DNA of 60,000 nucleotides from Nematostella vectensis (GCF_932526225.1 NC_064047.1:6697501-6757500); one strand, 5' to 3'. Positions 41,953 to 55,149 are shown, counted from the first letter of the stretch. Numbers and translations are program-made. The notes: a model not told the origin generated them from the letters alone.

Positions 41953-43335
41953 TCTAATAAGTATATGTCTGATCTAATAATAAGTCTAATGTATAATATC
42001 TTCTTATCAGGCAATCGATTATTACCACAGGCACCGGGGAACTTTGCGTGACTCCGACACGAGCGGCGGCGAAGGAGACTAATCAAATTTGAAATTGCAC
42101 TGGTAACATGCATTACAAAAGTTTTATACGCAGTTATCGATGTTATCACTGGTTTATAGGAAGAGCGACTGGTCCAAATGGCTTGAAACTTCACCAGACC
42201 ATATTTAAGACTCCACTGTCTGGTCAAAATATTTTTGAGAGTTTTACGATTATATTTCCGTAGTAAAGTGAACGCCTTATTTCAATCCCATGTGTTTACT
42301 GTAAACCATGACACACACGTGAGCTTGGGGTACCTGTGTTATTACATGTAAAGCTTGATTCATAATTATGTACATGAAAAAAAATGGCACAATCCTAAAA
42401 AAAAAAAACTCCGCCCAAAAAGTGCGCTCTGCTTCACATTGTCCGCCGCCCCTGTTAGTTGTTTGCTAGAATAAAGCTCAGTTGTGGTATTATATTACTG
42501 AGTCGACCATACTCATATTCGGTTCTCGTAAGTGGGCAAGCGCAGAGCAAAAGAATGCAGCTTTCATTTATCTTCCGTGTGTATATTTTTTTCGTCCCAC
42601 GATGATACTCCTTTACGCTTCAATTGTATGCACCATATCGAGCGCCACAACGAGAATCTACTTTCAGGTTCTGCCAGACGCCCTACCCCAAAGCCAAGAT
42701 GTTCCTCAGTCTGCTGGGGCCGGTTCCTGGAAAGCAGCTCAGAGCAAACCTACCGATAATTACGACAATCTCGACATTTGAAGGATAAAAGGGCATTCAT
42801 TCCATGGTTAGCGTTAACTTGCTTTCTAGGAACCCGGCCCTAGTAAACAATTATTCCCATATCTCATAAGCACTCTTTTAAGTGTCAAGTTGAATGGAAT
42901 AATTTTTATTGAAGTATACTTTAATATTTATCTCTATCAAGAGACCATAATGGTCTCCTGTCTCTATATAATCCGTATATACAATAATTACATTTATTTA
43001 CAAAATATATATCATTTGCTATAAATAGTTGATCTAGCATTTGCTAAATTTCGATATTGAAACTTATATTCTAGAGTGGTGGCTTTCATGTCGATTCCAT
43101 TCAGTGAATTTACCGTCCATTCAACATCGTCAAAAGAATGAGCTATGCATTGCAAGGAACGCAAGCGATTTGACCAGAGAACAGTGCCTACACTGTTCGC
43201 TTGTTAAATGCATTATGCCCCATTCCCTGACCTTCGTACCGGGAGACGAATCGTGAGGCATATTGTGACACCACAACTCTCATCCTCCACAGGAAACCCA
43301 AACAGAACGGCAAGGCAATGTGGCTACACGCCCTA
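41953..43335. other. P450 upstream region / CEP85 3' flank
   Basis: No gene is supported. AATAAA on the minus strand is seen at 42993-42998 and 42905-42910, both possible poly(A) signals for the CEP85-like transcript (about 340 and 430 bases past its stop). Open frames here lack recognisable domains. Confidence 0.5.
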
Positions 43336-46300
43336 TCATTGCGTGGTACAGTTATTACCAATGTCCTCTGCATACTGATCGGAGATAAATGTTCTTAACG
43401 CTTCTATTTCTGTTTGTAGCTCATTTAGTTTTAGTATTCTTTTGTTTACACTGTCAACATCATCAGTGAACTCGCCAAATTCCTCTGTCACGGTGGTATT
43501 ACCTGTGAAATGATAGGGGTCTTGTTAGCTTGCAGATTTCTTGGGTTAAAGCGCACACCCCTCAACATACAAGAGAACAAAAACACTGGAAGATCTAAGC
43601 TCTCATACTTTATTTAGTTGCCCTTTACCAGAAATGTTTCCCGCAGAGGAGGATTCGTTTTTACAACCCCTCTGACTCAAACTCAGATAACTCGAATTCG
43701 ACGAATTCGAAGATGAGGCATTCGACTTGATCCATTTGCACGCATTCGCATTGAATACGGCTCATCGATAATACGACGTTTGAACTTAGCCTAAGGCATG
43801 AAGTTCTCAGGCGCTTACACGGGGAGGGGGGGGGGGGTGCACAGCCTCTTTGGCCGCCAAAAAGTGGGTCATTTCTTATAAAGGAATCTTCAAATACTAT
43901 GCTTTTTGATATGATACGTATGACTGCGCACCCCCCTCAGCCAATCCTGGGTACGCGCCTGGCTATTTCGTAGAACAATTTTGGCCGGGTATCCTGAAGG
44001 TAGTTCCTTCGAGTTCCCTTGGTTTCGACGTAACGTTCAGTTATAACTGGATAACTCGAACTTAAAGCCCGGATAACTTGAATCCCACTGACTCGAACTT
44101 ATTTTTTTTTCAGAATTCGAGCTAGCGTGGTTCTACACTGTACCTTTGCTTCCAAAGAGAAGTGATATGTTTGGATCTTCGCCGTTCTTTCTGGCCGAAC
44201 AGAGCTGAACCACGCCCTTAAGGTCAGACGCGCAACGGGCCATTTCCCTCCACAGTCTGCTGTTTGCTTCTCGCTTTTCCTTCGAGTTCGCCTTTTCGTA
44301 CTGAGTGAAAAAGCAGGATTAGCGGTTGTTTTAACAATTGTTAGTTGCCACTCTCAAGAGCACAGTGAGAACACAGGTGTTATTATCATTACTTACCTTA
44401 TCACACGCCGACTTCAAGTTTAAGTTGGATTCCATAAGGTCCTGCATCTGACATGACACCTGATAGATAGTAACCAACAATACGGTTATTAAAGTTGGTT
44501 CTTAACAGAACGAAAGCGAAACGCACGTAGTTTTCCGATTCTCACGGGAACGCACAAGCAAGAGAACCAAACTGCTTGATTACCCTGCGTTTGCGATTGC
44601 ATTTAACCGATTCGAATTTGTGTTTCGCTTGTGTTTGCGGCCTTTTGAAAACCAACCTTAACCAAACACATAGGTTACGCTCGAGCCCTATCGTTTTTGT
44701 GTAATATTCCTCTTCCCCTAACTCGACTAAACGTGACATATGTTCTAAAATGTATGTTGATGTATTTGTTCTTTAATTGCCTACCCAACACAATTTTAAC
44801 AAAACTAGACGAAACAAAACAAGAGACGATAAGTATAAAATGCTTTATCAAAGGGATGGGTAGGTTTATTTTCACGCAGATGTAAATCGTCTTTGGATTA
44901 CATTACTAAAGCTGTACCTCTTTGATGGACTTCCTCAATTCTCTGATAGATTGGTCACGACTATTCACTTCATCCCTCAGTGCAACTACCATGTTCTGTG
45001 TGATACAGAATCAGTAAGCTGACACCCATCCACAAATCCTCAGCAACGCGCAACAATATTATAATACTCCACCATTAACATCTTATCATCACCATCACTC
45101 TCACCAATTTTATACCACTATTATCGATAGCAACATCAATATCATCATTACCACCATCAGCATCACCATTATCATCATCATTATCATCACTGCCGTCAAC
45201 ATTATACAACTTTCATCACCAGTAGCATCATTATCATCGTTAGCGCTATCAATACCACCATTAGCATCATCAATACCATCATCATTGCCATCATTATTAT
45301 AACACTACCTCCATAATCATTATTATCATTGCCGCAATCGGCACCACCATTACCATCATCAATAACATCACCATTGCCATCAACATTATAACACTACCTC
45401 CATCATCATTATCATCATTGCCGCAATCAGCATCATCAATACCATCACCATTGCTATCAACATTATTCCACTACCTCCATCAATAGAATCATTATCATCA
45501 TTGTCGCCATCAGCATCACCATTACCATAATCATTATCATCACTGCCATCAGCATTATACAACTACTGTAACATCATATAGCATTATTGTATCACCACCA
45601 GCACCAGCATCACCATCACCATCACCACCACCATAATTAGCACCGTTATCGTTATTATTACTGGCATCATCACATCACCATATGCAAATTGGCCAATACC
45701 TCCTCCTGGACCAATCGTTCTTCAAGAGCCTTCTGATCTTTCTGAGATTGCTCGTGGAATGACTTCATCTTTTTATGCTTCGCCTCAAGGACCTTCAATT
45801 GCAAATACAAACAGGGCTGGAAGGTGTTGTTCCCTTAAAAAGGGTGCTACATCCGATGTCGATGACAGGCTACTATAAGGGTCCTGATAAAATGATACAA
45901 CTAGAAACAACAGGCCAGCTGAAGAATAACTACGTGGTCTGCGTAGGCGTGGTGGAATTAGGGAGATACATCAACAATGTCTAGATGTTTTTTCTAATTG
46001 CATGAGCTAGAAGAGCAATCATACATCAGGCTCACCTTTTTAGTACGGCTGAGTTCTGCCTGAAGTCGTTCATTCTCCATTTTCAGGTCTTCATACTCAA
46101 CTTCAGATACTGGGCCATTTGCCTTAAACTTCTCCAGACATTTTTCCTGGCTGGAATACAAGAAATTGTTGCAAACTAACGCAGAATTACGTACCAAATG
46201 ATGCAGCTGTGGCGGAAATTGATATTAATTGTGTAGCGTTGATTCTAAATTTCAAAAAGTACATTGCGTAATTCTTTCAAAAACCTACTTCTCTACTTTC

Positions 46301-49300
46301 TCCTTCAAAGCTTTGTTTTGTTTGTGCAGCTTTTTTAGGTCCTCCGACTGAAAGAAAATATCAGATAAGAAAAAAACAAACATTCTCAACAAAAAGACTG
46401 AAATGACCAAGCAAAGTCCTACCTTGACCCCATATGCTTTATTCAGATGCGCAAGTTTTTTATCCTTGTTGGTGATTATTTCCTGGAGGCGTTCACATTC
46501 CTCACGGACATCTTTCAGGTGTATTCAGTCAAGAACAAAACAACACCTCATGGATTATCAAGTATATGAAATCATGTTTTATGAATCCAAAAGACTTAAC
46601 ACAATAGGAGTTCTACTTTGGGACAGGGAATCCTTAGGAGCCCAGGGAGTAGAATAGGGGGCAGAAAGCACAAAGCAAACGAGAAGCCAAAAAGGGAGAA
46701 AATAGGAGGAAGAACAAGAAGGGTTTAAAGCTTCCCAAGCGCTTTGAACTTTTCGTTCATTGGGGGCAGTGTAAGGATATAGTTTTGAGAGTCTTCTGGT
46801 GTTCTTCCACTGTTGGGACATCAGAAAGGTAGCGTTCTAGACTCTCTGCCCGGCGCCTGCGAAAAGGTAAGGCATCAGATGAGTAACACACACAGTTCGG
46901 AAATTGCGGGCTTCTACTTTGTACGATTAAAATGGGTATTAAGAATACCAAAAGCTGTCAGAACAAGCATATAACGTTTTTAGATTTTTTTTATACAGTA
47001 GGAAGAATGTAATTTTTTTTATACTGGAAGAAAATAGGGATATAAAACATGTTTTAGGGTAAGAAGCTTTGCAGGTGTAGCAAGCAATAATTGGAACTCC
47101 TGCTTAAAAATTCTATACATACTTTGAATTGAGGACATCTTTTTTGGAGCTCTCAAGTTTCGAGTTGAGTTCTTCAATCCTTCTGTCCTTCTCAGCAAGC
47201 TGTAGAAAAATACATATACATTTCACTCAAAGACAGTATGTCTTTGCTTTCAAGTTAATACACCTGGGTTGAGGATCAGGTCAGATAACTCTCTCTACAT
47301 TTGAGATGATATCTTATCCTAAGTATGTTAACATATAAAATTCACAGTGAAGAATCGTATTACACTTTTCCATATGATAACCATAACTGAACTATAACTG
47401 TGCAACACCCCCCACCCTACCCCCAATCAGCAAATCCTGAGTATGCACCTGTATTAGGGGCACATACGTACAAGTAGAATGAAAATCGTCCATACTTGGC
47501 AGACAAAGTTTTATGTTGTGCTTTTCTCCGGAGTATTTGATAACATTTCTAGTTTCAGCCTTTGGTTAAAACCGTGCAGCTTTCCGAAGATGCTCTTGCC
47601 AAAAAACATTTAGGACTACAATTGATCATTATCAGTTGAACATCTGGACTGCAATCGATCTCTCCAGTAACAACAGCGAGAGAAGCACAACTTTTATGTA
47701 AAACGATCGCATAAAGAAGATAAAGGAATGGCCTTCGATTGGAGAGTCTTACCAAGAGTATCTCTCCAAATGAAATATGAAAACAGTTGTTTTAAAGTAT
47801 ATTTTTACTGTGTACCTGTTGCTGTAGGGAGTCAACATCCTTTTCCTTGATAGCAGCTGTCTGTTTAACACTTGAATCCATTTGTTGAAGAATGTACTCT
47901 GTTTCCCTGAAATCATTTTAACCATCACCACGAAAAGCATGCTACTGTGACCACCTTGGTTTTGGGACACAGGACAATAAGGATGCAAGTGAGGTGCTAC
48001 ATGTATCTGAGTGACGTGAACATCACTAGCCAACCAACATGGCCAAGAAAGGCTTTTAGTAAGAATGAGAACAAATATGGACTTGAAGCTTATGCCTTTT
48101 TCAAAATGTAGCATATGACACACTATACCATATTAAACACATTTCACACTTAGAAACATTCGAAACAATAAACATTTTCACCTCCACCACCTGCCATCAA
48201 AACCACTATCAAAAAAATAAACTAAATAGGTCAAGAAGCGTGTATTTGTATTTGTAATGTTATCTGTGTGTTAGTTGCCGTTAGCTGCACAATCTTATAG
48301 TACCTAGCTAACTGCACTTAGCTTTCCAAAAGCAAATTTCAATATTCAGTTGCTGTATCTAGTACAATCCCTTACCCCAACTTTCTCTTCAGTTTGTCTA
48401 ATTCAACATCCCTATCCGACGTAATCTGTGCAATGGTTGCCCTTAGCTGTGCAATCTCACACTGGTACTCCTGTAGCTTGACAGTGACCATGCCCTCCTG
48501 ACCACATGACCTTGTCACCAGCATGTGCTGTAGCTTGGCGTCAAGGTTCAGCTGCTGCTGCTGAAGCTGCTGGATGGATTTCTTTTGTCTGAGAGGAAAG
48601 GACAGACAGCTTGAAGACTGGTGTAACATGAATGGAGATGTCATGCCTGCATCCTGGTATGGTGCCATGTGTGTTGTTTGGTGTTGGCTAGTCATGGATG
48701 GTATTGTTATTACCAACACTCTGATATTAATTTGATGGCATGATGACACTATGAATGCCATGCATGATGATGGCATGATGACGATGTGATGGGTATGGAG
48801 GGTGATGGCATTTATTGACATGGCTGGTGATGACACCATCATGAACATATTCAGGGATGATGGTAATGATGATGATGAAACTGAGATGGGCATGTGTGAC
48901 GGTGATGGCACTGATGACCATAGATGGTGATGACACTGTAATGGATAAAAATGGTGATAATAATATGATGGGCATGGGTGCTGATGACACCGTGATGGAC
49001 ATGGATGATGATGACACTGTGATGGCCATGGATGGTGATTACACAGTAATGAACATGGGTGGTGATGACACTGTGTTGGACATGGATGGTGATGACATGA
49101 TGGTATTGTGATGAGGATTAATGAGGGTGGTGACACAATGACAATGATTGAAATGGCAACATAGACTATTTTGATGACACTGTGATGGGCATCGGTGATG
49201 AAGACATGATGGCACTATGATAGACACAGCTGGTGATGACACTGTGAAGGAAATTGACTGGCAATGACACTTTGATGGACATGGATGGTGATGACACTTT

Positions 49301-52300
49301 GATGGACATGGATGGTGATGACACTGTAATGGACATGGATGGTGATGACACTGTAATGGACATGGATCTTGATGACACTGTAATGGACATGGCTGGTGAT
49401 GACACTGTAATGGACATGGATGGTGATGACACTGTAATGGACATGGCTGGTGATGACATTGTGATGGATATGGATGGTGATGACACTGTAATGGACATGG
49501 CTGGTGATGACATTGTGATGGATATGGATGGTGATGAAACTGTAATGGACATGGATGGTGATGACAACGTTATGGACATGGTGGTCACTGTAATGGATAT
49601 GGAGGGTGATGACATGTGATTGACATGGTGATAACATTGTCACAGACATGGTGATGACACTGTGCTGTGTATGGTAACAACATGATGATAATGATCCTGT
49701 AATGATCCAATGATCTGATCATCTACCTTTCAATGATCTGGTCCTTCTGTCTGATGAGCTCATCTTTTGCTCTGATCAGAGAGTCAAGTTTATCATCATC
49801 TGTGCTTGCAGCACTTGACGCCGTCCTTGGTTTACTGGTGAGCCCGGTAGGGGTGGCAAAGCCATCAAGGGGATAGGCTTCATGTCGCTGTTGAGGAGCC
49901 ACATAAGCCACTGATGCTGCATCAAATGCTGCCAAGGGATATCCTAAGAAACAAAACAAAAGTAAAATACAGCAGATGATTAACTGAATGCCACATCTCT
50001 CCTCCCCTCATGATCAGGTGGCCAGACAGGGAAGGGAGGGGTTTAAGTCATAGAGCATCCAGAGATGTGGTAAGAGGAGACCCAAGGGTTAGTACCCTGC
50101 AACTTACACTGGTTACTTGTTTATCTAGAGAAGCAGGCCCGTACCCAGGTTTTTTTTTTTTTTTTTTTTTTTTGGGGGGGGGGGGGGGGGTGGGGGGTGG
50201 AATCAAAAAAAGATAAGTCATCCTAAGGCAATTTTTTCAGGGGAGGGGGGGGGGAGGTGAGTGATCTGATAAAAATCTGGCTACCCCGGAAAGAACAAAT
50301 AGGGATTTTTTATGCATTTGCAGTATCTCCGCGGGACATTTATTGTCCATTTGGCCACCGACCAGAGTGATCTTGCTTATGCTTTACAGTTTTGGCTACT
50401 AATAGCATGTCTATTGAGAACCGTAAGTGGACCTTCGGCCATTGTGCACCCCCTGCACCCCCTGTACCCCCCCTTCCCCGAGTATGGGCCTGAGAAGTAC
50501 TGAGTTTGACAAATTAAAGTCACAGGTTGAAAGGAATAGTGGGTGCAAAATGCTTTGTATACACTGCATCGTTGCTCAGTACTGCAGCTTACATTGCCTA
50601 CAAACACCCAACACTGTGTTCTTAGTGAAGTAAAACAATAAGTGCCCCAGCACTTTAAACCTATAAAAAGGAAGATTTTCAGCACAAGTAGATACTGTAT
50701 TAATTAGCTACTTGTGATATTGATCCTTACCTTCAGGTGGAGCTGTGGCATACATGGATTGCCCCGTATATTTGCTATAGCTTGAAGGCTCAGGCTACAA
50801 GAGAGGGAGGACATGTATTAAGTGAAAAACAAATACCCATAGCCAGCAGTACAAATCAAAGGCTCTGTGAGCCAACTTGTGAATGCAAATTTTTTTTTAG
50901 TTATTTTCTTGTGTGCATAAAAGATAGAAAACATCAAAGATGCTGAGAGTACATAAAAATGTCCTTATACCTTTTTTCTTTTTGATGTCATGACACACCG
51001 AGAACAGTATAATTATTAATTATTGTTATTGTTGTTGTTGTTGTTATAAAAATTAAAATAAAAAAACAGAAAAAATGCTGTCAGTGATAAAAAAAATGCT
51101 GTCATTGAACCCCGGTCGCTGTGGTCCGAGCCAAGTATCTGCACTGCTAGACTAATGTGGAATTACTGAATCAAGCAGTGCTATTGGTATCGTACCGTTT
51201 TTGCTAGCATGTCAAATTTCAGCATATTCTTTCCGGAAACAAAATAAAATACCCGCAATAATTGATCACCCTACTGTCATACAATGTGTTTTATGCATGT
51301 CAACATTCTAGAAAGTTAATCGTTATTCGATGAATAAGCGAGGGCCATGTGTTTGTACAAGTTTTGTTTGATATTTAGTTTAGCTGAATGGGAAGAATTG
51401 TGAAAAATTAATTCGTGGAAATCTATCCTCTTTTATTTTGTCCTTTTAACAGAGGCTTTTTTTATTACCCTGCAAATAGAGACCCTGCTAACAGAGGCTT
51501 TTCCCTTGTGTTTCTAGGACTTAAAAGTCGCAGTTTTGGCTAGTTGCTCATTGAGCACAAATTCAAGCAAAAATCCAGAGACGAGTTTGGCAAGGTCTAA
51601 AACAAATAGAATTAAAAGCTTTGCTAGCATTTTACTTGTTTTGTTTGCAAACTAATAGCTTTGGACTGAACCAAAGAAGACTGATTGACGTCAGTGACAA
51701 AGGCGCATGGCACGCTCAACCCACATGGAAGACTTTTCTGAAGAAACTAGCTTATAAATACTTTACGGTCATACTCAGGAATGATCGTAGCGGTCACAGG
51801 ACGATGACCTAGCCCTTTTATAGTACTAGGCTTTAACTGGAAGTTGAACACCAAAAGTATATATATGATCTAAGGATTGCTGTGTTGCTCAAGCAGAGAA
51901 AGACCATAAAAAGTTTATGGATGATCAATCCGACAATAGAGTGAACAGAAGTCCCTCCAATAACTCGGAAATGCTTTGCAAGCATTCACGAGTTAAAAAA
52001 AAAAAAAAACAGACAGATAGGTAAACAGGCAAGACAGGTGGCTGGACGGAGAATGGATGGATGGATAGACCTAAGCTGGAATCATTTCAAACACAGCTTA
52101 TACCTGGTTTCTGATATCTATCTTGCTAGGTGGCCAGTTTCGTCCAGACAGACTACTTGCACTGCTTGAGGGTGTAGACTGAGAAAGTTTTCCTGTCCAC
52201 CTGGGTTCACTGACGTCCTCATAACTGTTGCTGGAATATTTACTGGTGTGTGAATGGTCTCTTCTAGAGGAGTCTTTTCTCTTGTTTGATCCTAGTGAAA

Positions 52301-55149
52301 AAGAAGGGAAACAAAAGTCATTTCAATTTGGAAAGATCAAAGTCTGCTACACGGTCTCAATAGAATATCAATTAAGTTACTTGGATATACAAGCCAAACA
52401 GTGTTGTCCCTATTAAGAAATGTGGCTGTTAGTTTGCTGGGAAATTAAGTAAAATATGGCACAAAATCAACTAAAAACCTTCCCAAGTGGGAATTGATGC
52501 TGTGCATGACTCAAGAATCGTCTAGAAGTCTAAATAGAGGTATGATTGACACCTTTAAACAATACCAGGATCTGAAGCCCCTGAAACTATACTTTAGAAG
52601 AAGCCAGCACCATTGTAGAGAAACCAGCACATTTTATTTACTGCAGTATATATTGGAACTTTAAATGGGGAGCTGGTTCCAGCCTATGACATGGTGTGCC
52701 TACTATCTTAGCTTGACATCTGTACCAATACCTGTATCCTTGTGCCTGGGTTGAGGTGATGACGGCTCACTAGATGACTTATCCAAAAGCTTTGATTGGA
52801 CTCTTGGTTGATAAGGAGAGATCCACTGTTGACTCCCTGAGATAAAGATTCATGGATTCATGTAACAAATGTCAAACAGTTAAAGTCTCTGGATAAAAAA
52901 TACGTCTTACGGTATAACATCAAAATTAAGGGGATAAAATTTTTGTGCTTCACAGCAAGATTGTAGATTAGTCAAAACTACAAAATTATTTTATTGAGGA
53001 GAACAAAAATAATAATGTAATGGCTTATGTAAGGGGCTATGTAATAGACTCTGATGCCAAGATAAGGAATCTAATATTGAAATCAAGTATGTTAATGTAT
53101 TGTATATTAGAAGTAATTAAAACTGATAGAACTACCGATTTTTTAAATTAAAATGCTCCCCAAAAAGTACCTTGTCTGGAACATGAAAGATAAATATGTG
53201 TCCTGGCACTTATTCAAGCAGTTATGGTACTTCTATGTTTTCACTGATGGATATAAACTATTTGACTGCAAGTGTTATGAGTAAACAGAAGCAGTCTAAG
53301 CCAATGCAGGTTGATTTGATTCAGGTGCGTGGCTAGGGGTGGGCATGGGGGGTATGCAAAACCCTTCTTAGCAAAAGATACCCAGACTTTTCTTATAAAG
53401 GAACTGCCAAATATTAAATAATTTATAATAATATCACATTAATATGGTTTAATTATATCATTCAATGTTGATTTTTTCCTAATGTGCAGATTTTAATAAA
53501 ATTACTATATTTTTTATAATGCATATTACATAGAAAAATAAAAACCTACCACCTGGATAATACAGACTCGCAAAATAGAATCGGTAAAAATTTCAATAAA
53601 AATAATGACCTTGATAATTGATTTATTTATTTTATAGGTTCAACCGGAACTACTCAATTTGAAATGAAATTGGAACTTTGTGTTGACTGCTCGGTTCATC
53701 AATTAGCTGCAGAATTAAATACGTTCAACCATGATACATTTGTTATCATTTGAGAATAATTTATCGACACAGCTTGAAGTCAAGAGGAAACTAATACATT
53801 TTGAGTAAAAAAGCCGCAGTTATAACCGTTGACACGTGTTTTGAAGATTGTGTGATGTTTTGGTTTTCTTTTGACGTTCGTGGAAAAATTCATGCCCAAC
53901 CAGTCAACTGCCGGATACATTGACAATAAAAGAGAGAAACTTTTACCTTCTTTTCCATGAATCGTGCTTAAATCTGGTAGACTGGAGGATTGCATGCTAT
54001 TAATTGCGATATTTGTCTTGGATAAAAATCAGGCAGGAAACTAGAGACTTGAGGTTAAAAAAAAATTGTGACATGAAAAGCTTGAGAAACTTGAGTCAAC
54101 AACTTTACAAGGCAAACGTGCACATTTTTCGAGCTATCCTGCCACCGCTGTCTCTTTTTTTACGCAGCCTTTATGCAAATCTTATATGACGGATAAGGAA
54201 TTTGAAGTCGTGAGTTTGCATATTCAAACACCTCTCACTTTCAAATGACCCGCTCCAAACAAAAAGCAACTCCATCGCAAACAAAGCACAATGGCAAAGT
54301 GACCTTCGCAAATAAATGCCTGAAACTTTCATTATTTTGGCATGACGGAATTTTTCTGTAACACTATGAAGAAACTTACCTTGCTTGTATGAAGCCGTAG
54401 TAGAGTTTCTACTATACATGTTGGCTAGTGTGAAAGATCATTTGATTAGATGTTATGGCGAGGTATGCGTTTTTGCGCGTCTTTTCGCCGCCATGCTTTC
54501 ACTGTGGTTACAGTGTGACGTCACGGGGATACAAGCCACGCAACATTTTCTTTCCCCTTCCCCCCCCCCCCCCCCCCCCTCCCCCTCATTTGGAAATGGG
54601 ACAACAATTTTCTTTGCATTTATTCAACTATATAATTGTCTCTGTCAAGTTTGGTAGCATAAATGTTAACCTCAACCTTGTGCCATGTATACAGTGTTTT
54701 TATTTAGTAAAGACGTAGAAGTAAACAAGGCCCACCCAACGATCTTTTTAGATATAATTTCTAATTTTGATGCCAAATCTCTTAAAATTTCGATATTATT
54801 ATTTGCCAATCTCTAATCTTGTACAAAATTCCCTATTTTTGTTTTCGGAATAGGCGAGAAGACATTTTTTCTGCAATTTGAAAAAAGTCATAAGAAGGAT
54901 TCCGATGGCCTCAAAACGAGCCCCAAAAACCTTTCACAAAACCCGTGGCCATCTCAAATTATTCGCAAATGTAATGATGTACAGAGGGTTTTTAGTGATC
55001 CAGTTTATATAAAAGTGATGAAATGTGATGACTTTGTTCATCGGGTACATTGTTGCCCTCGCCTTTTAAACACACACGCACTCAAAATACTCACCACTAA
55101 GCAGCCCTAGAGGGAATTCCTTGACGTAAACCCATGCCAAGGGTTCCAT
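43336..55149 (-). CDS. CEP85: CEP85/CEP85L-like centrosomal coiled-coil protein
   Basis: Shared exons in transcript order: 52732-52836, 52104-52291, 50731-50794, 49727-49943, 48376-48588, 47816-47906, 47123-47199, 46781-46856, 46423-46518, 46289-46347, 46036-46150, 45700-45792, 44918-44995, 44397-44459, 44144-44300, 43336-43502. First exons 55095-55149 plus 54380-54424 give 652 residues; a start in 54419 gives 632, and one at 53995 gives 635. The N-terminus is Ser/Pro-rich and disordered, followed by long coiled coil. Identity comes from DKLDSLIRAKDELIRQKDQI, RRAESLERYLSDVPTVEEHQ, DPNISLLFGSK and the end LRTFISDQYAEDIGNNCTTQ, closely matching the vertebrate CEP85 C-terminus. CEP85 acts at centrosomes with NEK2 and in centriole assembly through STIL. 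All phases agree; one intron is AT-AC. CEP85 versus CEP85L cannot be separated, as the vertebrate pair duplicated later. Confidence 0.92.
43670..44143. mobile_element. CTCGAA-rich mariner/pogo-like remnant
   Basis: AACTCGAATTCGACGAATTC at the left and AGAATTCGAGCTAGCGTGGT, then TCTACACTGTA at the right, with repeated GATAACTCGAAC phrases between. It abuts the CEP85 exon ending at 44144. The block at 43812-43970 is nested in it. Family is tentative. Confidence 0.45.
43812..43970. mobile_element. C/G-tract dispersed repeat, copy B
   Basis: It runs from a G tract through GGCCGCCAAAAAGTGGGTCA and TTTCTTATAAAGGAATCTTC to ATGACTGCGCACCCCCCTCA and TGGGTACGCGCCTGG. It aligns with 15001-15130. Located in the last CEP85 intron. 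Confidence 0.75.
45070..45680. repeat. Degenerate ATC/ACC-rich array
   Basis: About 600 bases of ATCATC, ACCATC and CACCACC triplets with larger fuzzy units such as ATCATTATCATCATTGCCGC. It fills the CEP85 intron between 44995 and 45700. Confidence 0.9.
46519..46780 (-). other. U12-type AT-AC intron of CEP85
   Basis: The exon ends AAAACT and the intron begins ATATCCTTAC, the U12 AT-AC donor. It ends TTCTTGACTGAATACAC, with TTCTTGAC matching the U12 branch site and its A 10 bases from the AC terminus. No usable GT donor exists nearby. Joining gives EEHQKTLKT/LKDVREECERLQ in frame. Length is 262 bases. Confidence 0.85.
48730..49660. repeat. 27 bp GATGGTGATGACACTGTAATGG minisatellite
   Basis: The clean part (49250-49620) repeats GATGACACTGTAATGGACAT plus GGATGGT with a 27-base period; the part from 48730 is degenerate. 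All frames stay open, producing repetitive ORFs on both strands. Located in the CEP85 intron between 48588 and 49727. Confidence 0.95.
50135..50260. mobile_element. Poly-T/poly-G dispersed repeat
   Basis: GCAGGCCCGTACCCAGG is followed by about 24 T and then a G-rich run; a second G run is near 50245. It matches the C/G-tract family (ends like CAGGCGCGTACCCAGG). Confidence 0.65.
51095..51182 (-). mobile_element. tRNA-derived SINE-like fragment
   Basis: On the minus strand TAGTCTAGCAGTGCAGATAC resembles a D-arm/A-box region and GGGGTTCAATGACAG a weak B box. It does not fold as a tRNA. Located in a CEP85 intron. Confidence 0.4.
53318..53420. mobile_element. Diverged C/G-tract dispersed repeat
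   Basis: CAGGTGCGTGGCTAGGGGTG, GGCATGGGGGGTATGC and CTTTTCTTATAAAGGAACTG keep the order seen at 43.8 kb, without a long homopolymer. Confidence 0.5.
53947..53995 (-). CDS. CEP85: Alternative first coding exon of CEP85
   Basis: ATG at 53995 opens MQSSSLPDLSTIHGKE and ends in phase 1 at a GTAAAA donor, matching the next shared exon (52836). SSLPDLS is a plausible disordered N-terminus. In the frame coming from the upstream exons it would hit a stop, so it can only serve as a first exon. Confidence 0.55.
54380..54424 (-). CDS. CEP85: CEP85 5' exon, first or second coding exon
   Basis: With acceptor CACACTAG at 54425-54426 it joins the 55.1 kb exon in frame and encodes ANMYSRNSTTASYKQ. It also holds its own ATG (54419) and ends in phase 1 at GTAAGT. 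A CRE and a YY1-type motif about 70-105 bases upstream suggest it can also be a first exon. Confidence 0.6.
54486..54523. promoter_or_regulatory. CRE and YY1-like motifs upstream of a CEP85 start
   Basis: TGACGTCA at 54516-54523 is a full palindromic CREB/ATF site. GCCGCCATGC at 54487-54496 is the YY1-type GCGGC/CCAT core. Both are typical of housekeeping promoters and lie 67-104 bases upstream of the ATG at 54419. Confidence 0.5.
54556..54588. repeat. Poly-C tract
   Basis: A C-rich run interrupted by T, in the CEP85 5' region. Confidence 0.85.
55095..55149 (-). CDS. CEP85: Most upstream CEP85 coding exon
   Basis: ATG at 55149 opens MEPLAWVYVKEFPLGLLS and ends in phase 1 at a consensus donor GTGAGT. 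It splices in frame to 54380-54424. I do not recognise the peptide; assignment to CEP85 rests on phase, strand and position. Confidence 0.5.

Noticed and set aside
42482-42781. Overlapping plus-strand ORFs of 99 and 75 codons
   Set aside because: No domain recognised; upstream flank of the minus-strand P450.
48727-49649. Long repetitive ORFs (up to 149 codons, plus the tail of a 254-codon frame)
   Set aside because: Translations of the 27-base GATGAC minisatellite in an intron. Only 48376-48588 of the 254-codon frame is exon, as shown by splice sites and CEP85 similarity.
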